From assembly GCA_003240755.1 (NCBI GenBank), contig QFNF01000010.1, positions 85,961 through 149,960 of the forward strand: a DNA stretch of 64,000 nt, given 5' to 3'. The notes under the pieces are model-generated. The model was not told the origin of the DNA. It saw only the letters and a program-made list of their open reading frames with translations, and ran no database searches. Positions 52,203 to 59,985 of this stretch are shown here, one piece after another. The translations under genes were made by a program, and so were the position numbers. The first letter of the stretch is position 1; the number at the start of each line of letters is the position of its first letter. This stretch comes from Sphingomonas hengshuiensis. Lineage in GTDB: Bacteria > Pseudomonadota > Alphaproteobacteria > Sphingomonadales > Sphingomonadaceae.

Positions 52203-54920
52203 ATGAACCGCCACGCCGCGCGACGTGCTCGCGCGCTTCGTCTGCCGCTCGTCCTGCCGCTGGCCATGCTTGCCACGCCGGCGCTCGCCCAGTCCGGCCA
52301 ACCGGCCGCCGCCCCCCCGACCGCCGCCGCGCCGGCGGACGGTGGCGACATCGTCGTCACCGGTTCCTATGCCGACAGCCTCGCCAATGCGCAGTCGACC
52401 AAGCGGCGGGCGGCCTATGCGCTCGACGCGATCAGTTCGACCGACATCGGCAAGTTCCCCAACCAGAACGTGGCGGAGGCGTTGCAGATCGTCCCCGGCG
52501 TGGCGATCACCCGGCCACGCGGCGAGGGACAATATGTCAGCATCCGCGGGCTGGGGCCGCAGTTCCAGAATACGGTGCTGAACGGGCGCCAGATCGCGAT
52601 CAACGAATTCGTCGAGAACGGCAACGCGCTCGGCACGCAGTTCCGCTTCGAGATGCTGCCCTCGGAATTCACCTCGCAGATCGAGGTCGTCAAGTCGCCG
52701 ACCGCCAACATGACCGAGGGCGCACTGGGCGGCAACATCAACGTCCACACGCTGCGCCCGTTCGAGGTCGGCAATTCGACCACCCTGGGCGTGCGCGGCA
52801 CGCTGACCAGCCTGACCGGCAAGGTCACGCCGACGCTGACCGGCATCACGAGCGGGGTATCGTCCGACGGCACGCTCGGCCTGCTGGTCGGCGGCCAGTA
52901 TCTGCGCAAGGACGTGCGCAACGACCATCTGTGGAATTTCGGCTGGAACCAGAATGTCGCGCTGTTCCGCGGGACGCTGGGGCCGGGCATCTATACGCCG
53001 ACGCGGACCCGCCCGACCTTCGAACACGAGGAACGCGAGCGGCTATCGGGGCTGGTGTCGGCGCAGTGGCGGCCCTCGCCCGAGCTGGAGACGACGCTCG
53101 ACCTGCTCGCCACCCGGCTGAACGTGCAATATGACGAATCGGGGATGGACATCTATCCCGACGATACCAGCCGCATCCCGCTGGGGGCCAATCCGTCGGT
53201 CAACCTCAACCTGCCGCAGCCCGTATTCGTCCCGGGCACGGCAAGGATCGTCGGCGATACGGCCGTCGCCGGCACGATCGACAACGCCCGGTTCATGGCG
53301 GCGCGCGAACAGGCGTATAACCGCCACGACCTCGTCAGCATCGGCCTGCACCAGAAATGGACGCCGGAGCGCTGGACGGTGAGCGGCGACGTCAACTGGT
53401 CGTCCGCGCACAGCTATTTCCCCAGCCTCGCGCAATCGACGGTGCGCAGCCGTGCCGCCTTCTATGCGCCGTTCCGCTATGACGCGTCGGCGGGCTATGA
53501 GAAGCTGCCGTCGATCGCCGAGACGAAGCGCTGGACCGACCCCGCCAATTACATGATCTTCCCGTTCCAGATCGCCTACAAGAATTCGAAGGACGAGGAT
53601 TTCAACACGACGTTCGAAGTGGCGCGCGACTTTGACGGGCTGCTCAATCGGATCACCGCCGGCGGACAATATCACTTCCGCGAGCGGGACTATATGCGGC
53701 AGGATATCACGCTGAACGGCCTGAACGGCCGGCCGCTCACCTCGCTCGGCACCGACGCGTACGGCCAGCCCTATACCGGCTTCCTGTCGCCGGTCGGCGG
53801 CGATGCTCCGCGCGACTGGCTGGTGCCGAACAGCGACGCCTTCCTCAAGGCGTTCCTGACCCCCGGCGTCGCGGCGACCGCCCCGAACGTCAACGATCTG
53901 GGCGCGTCGTTCCGGGTCGGCCTGCGCATCTATACCGGCTATCTGCGCGGCGACTTCGGCACCGGGCCGCTGACCGGCAATGTCGGCGTGCGCTACGTCC
54001 ATACCGACCAGCAGTCGTCGGGGACGATCAACATCGGCACCGCGGCGGCACCCAGGGCGCAGGCGGTATCCTATCCGCTGGCGTTCGACGATGTGCTGCC
54101 CAGCCTCAACCTGCGCGGCGAGCTGTCGCACAACCTCGTCGCGCGCTTCGGCGCCAGCCGGGTGATGACGCGCCCCAACGTGATCGACAACGCACCGCGG
54201 ATCACGCTGGCCAATGACAGCCCGACCGGCACCGGCGGCAATCCGCAGTTGAAGCCGTTCCTCGCGACCCAGTTCGACACGTCGCTCGAATGGTATTTCA
54301 GCCGCCACGGCCAGCTTGCCGGCGCGGTCTTCTACAAGGCGATGGACGACTACATCACCGCGCAGAGCCAGACGATCTTCGTCCCCGGCCGCAACGACGC
54401 CTCGGGCGCGCCGCTGCCGATCACGCTCAGCACCCAGGTCAACGGCGGCAGCGCCAAGGTCTATGGCGCGGAGTTCAGCTACAGCCAGGTCTTCTCGTTC
54501 CTGCCGCACCCGCTCGACGGGCTGGGCGTCCAGGCTACCTATACCCGCGTCGAGGTGGCGTCGGATTACCGGACCGGCGGGCTGGAAGTCCGCGACCAGT
54601 TGCCCGGCCTGTCGAAGAACAGCGCGAACGCGGTCCTGTTCTACGACAAGGGACCGTTCTCGGGCCGCGTCTCCTATGTCTGGCGCGACAAATATCTCAA
54701 TGCGGCGAACACCTCGGTGCTGGCCCCGGTCTATACCGCCGCGTTCGGGTCGCTCGACGGGTCGGTGTCGTACCGGCTGACGCCGAACGTCATGCTGACG
54801 CTGGAGGGGACCAACCTCGCCGATGCCAGCGCCTATAACTATGCCGACAACGAGTATCGGTTCGCCGAGATCGCCAATTACGGCCGCATCGTCATGCTGG
54901 GCGTGCGCGCCAAGTTCTAG
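52203..54920 (+). CDS. TonB-dependent receptor of the Caulobacter/Xanthomonas type
   Basis: A 905-residue receptor with signal peptide ending TPALAQ, a Pro/Ala linker, TonB-box-like DIVVTGSYADSL and the characteristic start of this subfamily, AISSTDIGKFPNQNVAEALQ, then IVPGVAITRPRGEGQYVSIR and SQIEVVKSPTANMTEGALGG. Its barrel ends IVMLGVRAKF. Members of this subfamily are often found with carbohydrate-use genes. The ATG at 52203 has GAAGGA 10 bases upstream. It lies 97 bases after deoR on the same strand, so a sugar or sugar-phosphate-like substrate under DeoR control is a reasonable guess. The IS5 remnant begins right after its stop. Confidence 0.95.
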   Translation: MNRHAARRARALRLPLVLPLAMLATPALAQSGQPAAAPPTAAAPADGGDIVVTGSYADSLANAQSTKRRAAYALDAISSTDIGKFPNQNVAEALQIVPGVAITRPRGEGQYVSIRGLGPQFQNTVLNGRQIAINEFVENGNALGTQFRFEMLPSEFTSQIEVVKSPTANMTEGALGGNINVHTLRPFEVGNSTTLGVRGTLTSLTGKVTPTLTGITSGVSSDGTLGLLVGGQYLRKDVRNDHLWNFGWNQNVALFRGTLGPGIYTPTRTRPTFEHEERERLSGLVSAQWRPSPELETTLDLLATRLNVQYDESGMDIYPDDTSRIPLGANPSVNLNLPQPVFVPGTARIVGDTAVAGTIDNARFMAAREQAYNRHDLVSIGLHQKWTPERWTVSGDVNWSSAHSYFPSLAQSTVRSRAAFYAPFRYDASAGYEKLPSIAETKRWTDPANYMIFPFQIAYKNSKDEDFNTTFEVARDFDGLLNRITAGGQYHFRERDYMRQDITLNGLNGRPLTSLGTDAYGQPYTGFLSPVGGDAPRDWLVPNSDAFLKAFLTPGVAATAPNVNDLGASFRVGLRIYTGYLRGDFGTGPLTGNVGVRYVHTDQQSSGTINIGTAAAPRAQAVSYPLAFDDVLPSLNLRGELSHNLVARFGASRVMTRPNVIDNAPRITLANDSPTGTGGNPQLKPFLATQFDTSLEWYFSRHGQLAGAVFYKAMDDYITAQSQTIFVPGRNDASGAPLPITLSTQVNGGSAKVYGAEFSYSQVFSFLPHPLDGLGVQATYTRVEVASDYRTGGLEVRDQLPGLSKNSANAVLFYDKGPFSGRVSYVWRDKYLNAANTSVLAPVYTAAFGSLDGSVSYRLTPNVMLTLEGTNLADASAYNYADNEYRFAEIANYGRIVMLGVRAKF

Positions 54921-54948
54921 GCGCGGCCGTTCTGACCCAAGGCTGGCG

Positions 54949-55435
54949 ATGAGCCGGCCGATGAGCAGACACACGCTGGCGGATTGGCAGTGGGAACGGG
55001 TAGAAGGGGATCTCCCTGGCCGTGTCGGGACCCGGGGCCGCAGCGGCGTCGATCACCGGCTGTTCATGGACGCGATTCTGTGGATGGCCGGCAACGCCGC
55101 GCGCTGGCGTGATCTGCCGGGAGGTGTCCGGCAAGTGGACTGGGGATTCCGGCGCTGGTCGCATGCTGGTGTTTGGGAATGGCCTTTCCATAGCCCGGCT
55201 GGCGCGCCGGACACCGAGTACGTCCTGATCGACAGCACCGGCTTGCCGATCTGCACCCATCCGACGCCCGGCCAGTGGGGTGATCGCCCACAGGCCGAGG
55301 CGCTGCAGGCCTGAAGGGCGTTCGTCACGTCATCGCCGATACCGGGTACACTGCCGATCCATTACGCGCTTTCATCGCCGACGGCCTCGGCGCTACCGCC
55401 CACATCAAAACCAATCCCGGCCGCCCCGATCTGCT
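54949..55435 (+). mobile_element. Remnant of an IS5-family insertion sequence
   Basis: The first frame (from 54949 or 54961) reads as the N-terminus of an IS5-type transposase: LADWQWERVEGDLPGRVGTR, VDHRLFMDAILWMAGNAARW, RDLPGG, WSHAGVWEW and EYVLIDSTGLP. It stops at 55314. A second frame then gives GVRHVIADTGYTADPLRAFI, ADGLGATAHIKTNPGRPD, which is the later DDE-domain segment. About 60-70 residues between the two pieces and the whole C-terminus are missing, and the frames differ, so it is inactive. Its right part overlaps the 3' end of the SnoaL-like gene on the other strand. Confidence 0.85.
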
Positions 55436-55958
55436 TCAGGAAGGTCAAATTGTCCTCCAGGTGCCAGTTATCGGTGATGCGGCCGCCGCGCACCGCCAGG
55501 ATGTCGGTGGCGATGAAGTCGACCGGCTGGCCGACTCCCTTGCGGCCCTGAAAGCTACCGGTGAAATGGCCGGTGAAATGCAGTGCGCTGACGACCCGGT
55601 TGCCAACCACCAGGCGCTGCGTCACGACGACCCGCAGGTCCGGCACCGCGCGCAGGAACGCCTTGGCGGCCACCATCGGTCCCTTGGGTCCCTGCGGCCG
55701 CCCGGGCGGCAGCGCGTGGTCGGTGAAGGTGGGGGCGATCGCCTGGTCGAGCAGCGCCTGGCTGCCGTTGTTCCAGAAGCCGTAGAAGGCGTCGACGGGC
55801 GCAAGCATCGCGGCCACCGTCTTCGGCGGCAGGCTGCGGTCGACGATCTCGACACGGGGCTTGGCGATGGCGACCGCAGCACGGTCGTCCACCTGGGCGG
55901 CGAAGGCCGGCGCGGCCGCCAGCAACAGGGCGACGATAAGAGTGGGGCTGTATCGCAT
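55362..55958 (-). CDS. Secreted SnoaL-like polyketide-cyclase-fold protein with IS-derived C-terminus
   Basis: A 198-residue exported protein with signal peptide ending APAFAA. The SnoaL/NTF2-like cone is visible in VDAFYGFWNNGSQALLDQAI, AKAFLRAVPDLRVVVTQRLV, ALHFTGHFTGSF and GGRITDNWHLEDNLTFLKQ. Related proteins are ester cyclases, epoxide-opening enzymes or simple binding folds; the reaction here is unknown. After LKQ the last 20 residues (IGAAGIGFDV...) are encoded by the antisense of the IS5 remnant, so the native C-terminus appears to have been replaced. It is co-directional with the SDR and deacetylase genes (11- and 12-base gaps). Confidence 0.83.
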   Translation of the reverse strand: MRYSPTLIVALLLAAAPAFAAQVDDRAAVAIAKPRVEIVDRSLPPKTVAAMLAPVDAFYGFWNNGSQALLDQAIAPTFTDHALPPGRPQGPKGPMVAAKAFLRAVPDLRVVVTQRLVVGNRVVSALHFTGHFTGSFQGRKGVGQPVDFIATDILAVRGGRITDNWHLEDNLTFLKQIGAAGIGFDVGGSAEAVGDESA

Positions 55959-55969
55959 GGGTATCTCCT

Positions 55970-56635
55970 TCAGGCAGCGATGGTGCCGCCGCCATCGACC
56001 GTTACGGCCGACCCGGTGGCATAGGGGTTGGTGGCGACGAACAGGATCGCCTGGGCGACGTCCTCTGGATGGCCGACGCGGTGCGCAGGCAGGCGGGCGG
56101 CCGCCTTGTCGAACATCGCCGTCTTCGCGGCATCGTCCATCCCAGCATAGAGCGGCGTATCGATCAGGCCGGGAGAGACGGTATTGACCCTGACCGGCGC
56201 GCGTTCCAGCGCCTGCCCGCGCGCAAGCGCCTCCAGCGCGGCGTTGATCGCGCCCTGCAGGACCGAACTCGCGCTGGGGCGCTGCGACAGGAAGCCCGAT
56301 ACAAAGGTGATCGAGCCGCCGTCCATGACGCGCACTGCCTTGGCGATCCGATAGGCACCGAAGAACTTGCTGTTCATCGCCGCCTGCGCATCGCCTAGCG
56401 CGAGGTCGGCGACCGGTCCGCTCCTGGTCTGCGCGGCGGCGACGACGACATGGTCGAACGGTTCGGCACCCTCGAAGAACGCCGCGACCGACGCATCGTC
56501 GGCAATATCGAGCGCGTTGCGGCCGGGGCGGGCGACCGTCGCGCCGGCGGCGGCGAACGCATCGGCGGCGGCACCGCCGATCCCGCCGGTCGCGCCGACG
56601 ACCAGGACACGGGCGTTGGTCAGATCGATGGCCAT
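55970..56635 (-). CDS. Short-chain dehydrogenase/reductase, atypical active site
   Basis: A 221-residue SDR with the nucleotide-binding motif VLVVGATGGIGGAAADAFAA, an NNAG-like segment VVVAAAQTRSGPVADL and the C-terminal blocks VRVNTVSPGLIDTPLYAG, ATNPYATGSAVTVDGG. After the active-site serine region (ITFVSGFLSQRPS) the usual YxxxK pair is not present; the matching stretch is SASSVLQGAINAALEAL. It therefore belongs to a subgroup lacking the catalytic tyrosine and lysine, or has a different chemistry. It lies between the SnoaL-like and deacetylase genes. A frameshifted relative lies at 8244-8390. Confidence 0.88.
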   Translation of the reverse strand: MAIDLTNARVLVVGATGGIGGAAADAFAAAGATVARPGRNALDIADDASVAAFFEGAEPFDHVVVAAAQTRSGPVADLALGDAQAAMNSKFFGAYRIAKAVRVMDGGSITFVSGFLSQRPSASSVLQGAINAALEALARGQALERAPVRVNTVSPGLIDTPLYAGMDDAAKTAMFDKAAARLPAHRVGHPEDVAQAILFVATNPYATGSAVTVDGGGTIAA

Positions 56636-56647
56636 GGTCCTGTCTCC

Positions 56648-57643
56648 CTATGCGGCGGCGGGGCCGGGCAGGCCGGTTTCGGTCGGGGGGCCGCGCCGGA
56701 TCATGGGCGTCGTACCCTTGGTCTCCAACGCCCAGGCGGCGATCTCGTCCTTGCGGGCGAACCAGACGCCGGGCTTGGAGCGTGCATAGGCAAGGAAGCG
56801 GTCGAGCACGCGCACCCGGCCGGCATGGCCCGAGATGCGGTCGTGCATGCTCACCACCATCATCCGGCGGCGATGCGCGCCTTCTTCATAGAGCTGATCG
56901 AACTCGTCGCGCAGCGCCTGTTCGTAGGCGGCGGGGTTCCATCCCTCGAAGGGATAGGAGACGATGTCGTTCATGTGGAAGGTGTAGGGCACCGTCACGA
57001 AATCGCCGCTGGCCAGCGGTACGATGAATGGTTCGTCGCGGCTCGGCTCGTCGATATGGTAGCGGAAGCCGAGACTCTGCAGGATGTCGAGCGTGCGAGG
57101 CGAGTTGCGCATCCAATAGGCGTTCCAGCCGACCGGCTTCTGCCCCGTCACCTCCTCGATCGCGGCGACGCCATCGGCGATGAAGCGCCGCTCCTCCGCC
57201 TCGGATAGCTGGTAGCTGTTTTCCCAGGTGCGGCCGTGGGCCGCCGCCTCGTGCCCGCGGCGCACGATCTCGCGCGCGACGTCGGGGGCGTGGCGGACCG
57301 CCTCGCCGATCATGAACGAAGACATCTTGACCTGATGCCGGTCTAGCAGGTCGAGGATGCGCGGAATGCCTTCGTTCGGGCCATAGGCGAAGAACGCGTT
57401 GGTCGGCAGATCCGGCAGCCCGCCCTTGATCGGATCGGGGATGACGCCGCCCGCGCCCGAAATCGGCTGGCCGCCGCCCTCGAACATCAGGCTGAAGCTG
57501 ACCGCGAGGCGGGCGCCGCCCGGCCAGAAGGGTTGCTGGGGCATGAGGCGAGGCTCCTTGGCAGCCGCGACGCTGGCGAGCGTGGCGCTTCCGGCGAGAA
57601 AGGCGCGACGGTCGAGGCCGGGGCGGGTTGATCCGTTGGTCAC
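56648..57643 (-). CDS. Tat-exported polysaccharide deacetylase-family protein (PuuE-like)
   Basis: A 331-residue NodB-fold hydrolase. The leader DRRAFLAGSATLASVAAA is of twin-arginine type. The barrel shows LAVSFSLMFEGGG, FFAYGPNEGIPRILDLLDRH, RRGHEAAAHGRTWEN (metal-site histidines) and MMVVSMHDRISGHAGR. The pattern resembles the PuuE/allantoinase-like branch of the deacetylase superfamily, which hydrolyses amide bonds in small cyclic or linear amides rather than chitin. It is first in a three-gene run with the SDR and SnoaL-like genes, so the three may modify one small molecule. It is divergent from the LysR gene (73-base gap). Confidence 0.88.
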   Translation of the reverse strand: MTNGSTRPGLDRRAFLAGSATLASVAAAKEPRLMPQQPFWPGGARLAVSFSLMFEGGGQPISGAGGVIPDPIKGGLPDLPTNAFFAYGPNEGIPRILDLLDRHQVKMSSFMIGEAVRHAPDVAREIVRRGHEAAAHGRTWENSYQLSEAEERRFIADGVAAIEEVTGQKPVGWNAYWMRNSPRTLDILQSLGFRYHIDEPSRDEPFIVPLASGDFVTVPYTFHMNDIVSYPFEGWNPAAYEQALRDEFDQLYEEGAHRRRMMVVSMHDRISGHAGRVRVLDRFLAYARSKPGVWFARKDEIAAWALETKGTTPMIRRGPPTETGLPGPAAA

Positions 57644-57716
57644 GCCGCCAACATGGTCCTATGCGTCGTGATGATAAGCGACCGATCGGGCGACACAGTA
57701 TCAATCCGGAGGCGAT

Positions 57717-58640
57717 ATGCTGGACGACCTGAACGAACTGCGGACCTTTCGGCAAGTGTTGGCGCACGGCTCGCTCACCGGTGCGGGGCGGGCGATGGGC
57801 GTGAGCCTCGCCGTCGTCAGCAAGCGGCTCGCCACGCTGGAGAAGCGCGTCGGCGTCCGGCTGGTCAACCGCACCACACGCAGCCTGTCGGCGACCGAGG
57901 AAGGCGAGCGGCTGCTGGTCGAGGTCGACCGTGCGCTGGAGGCGATCGCCCAGGGCGAGGAACTGCTGGCGACCGGGCGCGACGAGCCGGTAGGCACGCT
58001 GCGCGTCTCTGCCCCGGTGTCGTTCGGTCGCCGCCATGTCGCGCCCGTCCTGGGCGAGCTGGTGTCGCGCTATCCGCAACTCGCTTCGACGCTGTCGCTG
58101 GACGACCGGCTGGTCGATGTCGCGGGTGGAACGATCGATGTCGCGGTCCGGATCGGCGGCCATGCCGCGGCCGGCAGCGCGGCGATGCGCAAGCTCGCCG
58201 ACAACCGGCGCATCCTGGTCGCCGCGCCAGCCTATCTCGGCCGGCGGGGGGCGCCCGCGACGCCCGCCGACCTGCCGGGGCACGACCTGCTGCGCTATGG
58301 TGATGCGACCGGCCCCTGGCGGCTGTTCGGTGCCGCCGGGCAGGAGCAGCTCGTTCCCGCCGCGGCCCGCCTGCGCGTCGACAATGGCGATGCGGTCCAC
58401 GACTGGTGCGTCGCCGGACTGGGGATCGCGCTGAAGTCGCAGGTCGACGTCGCTGCGGACCTGCGCGACGGGGTGCTCGACCATGTCCTGCCCGGATGGC
58501 ACGCCGGAGACACGCCGATCGTCGCCCTCTTTCCCGATCGCGTTGCCATGCCGCGCAAGACCCGCGTGTTCCTCGACGCGATGCTGGCGGCGCTACGCCG
58601 AGAGGCAGGGTCCGGGACGGGACCGTCGGGTAACGCCTAA
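57717..58640 (+). CDS. LysR-family transcriptional regulator
   Basis: A 307-residue LysR regulator with N-terminal helix-turn-helix (LNELRTFRQVLAHGSLTGAG, GVSLAVVSKRLATLEKRVGV, RLVNRTTRSLSATEEG) and the substrate-binding domain of the CrgA/AaeR-like branch (GTLRVSAPVSFGRRHVAPVL). CGGAGG lies 7 bases before the ATG. Its divergent position makes the deacetylase-SDR-SnoaL run its likely target. The end overlaps the convergent acyl-CoA dehydrogenase stop by 4 bases. Confidence 0.93.
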   Translation: MLDDLNELRTFRQVLAHGSLTGAGRAMGVSLAVVSKRLATLEKRVGVRLVNRTTRSLSATEEGERLLVEVDRALEAIAQGEELLATGRDEPVGTLRVSAPVSFGRRHVAPVLGELVSRYPQLASTLSLDDRLVDVAGGTIDVAVRIGGHAAAGSAAMRKLADNRRILVAAPAYLGRRGAPATPADLPGHDLLRYGDATGPWRLFGAAGQEQLVPAAARLRVDNGDAVHDWCVAGLGIALKSQVDVAADLRDGVLDHVLPGWHAGDTPIVALFPDRVAMPRKTRVFLDAMLAALRREAGSGTGPSGNA

Positions 58641-59806
58641 CCGGCCAATGCCGCGCGGGCGACGACCCAGCGGTGGACCTCCGAAGGACCGTCGTAGATG
58701 CGCATCAGCCGGACCTGTGCGGCAAGGAGGTGGAGCGGCATCTCCTTGGCCATTCCCATGGCGCCGAACGCCTGCATCGCGTGGTCGATCACCTCGGCGG
58801 CGAGTTCCGGACCCGCGACCTTGGCGGCCGAGACCAGTACGCGCACGTCCTCGCCCGCATCGATCCGGCGGGCGATGTCGTAGGCAAGCAGCTTGGTCGA
58901 ATGGATGCGCGAGACCGCGTCCGCGATCCACCACTGGACCGACTGCCGGTCGGCGAGGAACTGCCCGAAGGTCCGGCGGTCGCGGGCATGCGCGACCATC
59001 ATGGCGAGCCCGCGCTCGGCCGCGCCGATCGACCAGGCGGCGACCTCCAGCCGCCGCGCGGCGAGCCGGGCCTGCATCGGCGCGAAGCCCGCGCCCTCCG
59101 CGCCGAGCAGCGCTCCAGCAGGCAGGCGGACGTCGTCATAGGCGACCTCGAACGTGGTGGTGCCGCCGATCATCGGGATGCGGCCGACGATCGAGATGCC
59201 GGGCGTGTCGCGATCGACGAGAAAGGCGGATATGCCCTGCTTGCGTCCCGCCTCGCGGTCGGTCACTGCCATGACGATCGCGAAATCGGCGCTGTCGGCA
59301 CGGCTGATCCATATCTTGCGCCCGTCGAGCCGCCAGCTACCATCGGCCAGCCGCGTGGCACGCGTCGTCATCGCCGACGGGTCCGACCCGGCGCCCGGCT
59401 CGGAAATGGCGATCGCCGACACCGTCTCGCCGCGAACATAGGGTCCGAGATAGCGGTCGCGCTGGTCGGGGGAGGCGGTTGTCGCGAGCATCCGCAGGTT
59501 GGGCGTGTCGGGCGGAAAGACATAGGGCACGATCGTCCGTCCGAGCGCGATGCCGACGCCGACCAGCGCCGTCTGCGGCAGGTCGGAACCGCCCATCTCC
59601 TCCGGTGCGTCGAGTCCCCAAAGCCCCAGCTCGCGCACGCGTGCGTCGAGCCGATCGATCTCGTCGGGCGTGCATTTCGCCTCCTGCCCCTTCGCCTCGC
59701 GCGCGAGGATCGCCGGTTCGAGCGGCATCAGCTCGTCGACGACGAAGCGCTCGACGAGGTCGAGCAGCATCCGGTGCTCGTCGGCCAGCGGCAGGTCGAA
59801 GCGCAT
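58637..59806 (-). CDS. Acyl-CoA dehydrogenase
   Basis: A 389-residue FAD enzyme of full family length. The N-terminal helical domain is followed by the substrate/FAD segments AIAISEPGAGSDPSAMTTRA and GRKIWISRADSADFAIVMAV, then the C-terminal helical domain (RRTFGQFLADRQSVQWWIAD, QAFGAMGMAKEMPL). The catalytic-base region reads RIYDGPSEVHRW, with Asp where medium-chain enzymes have Glu; this is normal for the 'GPxEVH' subgroup. The gene is 3 bases after the stop of a crotonase remnant, which shows it once formed part of a beta-oxidation type operon. Chain length is not predictable. Confidence 0.93.
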   Translation of the reverse strand: MRFDLPLADEHRMLLDLVERFVVDELMPLEPAILAREAKGQEAKCTPDEIDRLDARVRELGLWGLDAPEEMGGSDLPQTALVGVGIALGRTIVPYVFPPDTPNLRMLATTASPDQRDRYLGPYVRGETVSAIAISEPGAGSDPSAMTTRATRLADGSWRLDGRKIWISRADSADFAIVMAVTDREAGRKQGISAFLVDRDTPGISIVGRIPMIGGTTTFEVAYDDVRLPAGALLGAEGAGFAPMQARLAARRLEVAAWSIGAAERGLAMMVAHARDRRTFGQFLADRQSVQWWIADAVSRIHSTKLLAYDIARRIDAGEDVRVLVSAAKVAGPELAAEVIDHAMQAFGAMGMAKEMPLHLLAAQVRLMRIYDGPSEVHRWVVARAALAG

Positions 59807-59809
59807 GGT

Positions 59810-59909
59810 TCAGCGTCCCTCGAAGAGGGGGGGGGCGGCGCTCGCCCGTCGCGCGCACCCCCTCGCGGAAATCGGCGGTGGCGAACAGGGCGGCCTGTTC
59901 GTCCAGCAT
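59810..59909 (-). pseudogene. C-terminal remnant of an enoyl-CoA hydratase (crotonase)
   Basis: The frame reads MLDEQAALFATADFREGVRA, TGERRPP, which is the crotonase C-terminal helix ('E-ALFAT-DFREG--A--E-R-P-F-GR'). A run of nine G (plus strand, 59827-59835) shifts the frame. With eight, the sequence would end PPLFEGR and stop at 59810-59812, just before the acyl-CoA dehydrogenase ATG. Only about 30-35 codons survive; the upstream part is gone, replaced by the receptor's leader. Confidence 0.75.
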
Positions 59910-59985
59910 CCCGCGCCGCTTCGTTCGGCGCGACCATGAACTGCGGTCTGCGCCTCACAGCGTCGGGTCGGTCAAAGGTATTTCC

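Noticed and set aside
58637..59806. Acyl-CoA dehydrogenase with missing catalytic glutamate
   Set aside because: Asp in the 'YDGPSEVH' segment is usual for this subgroup, so no inactivation is claimed.
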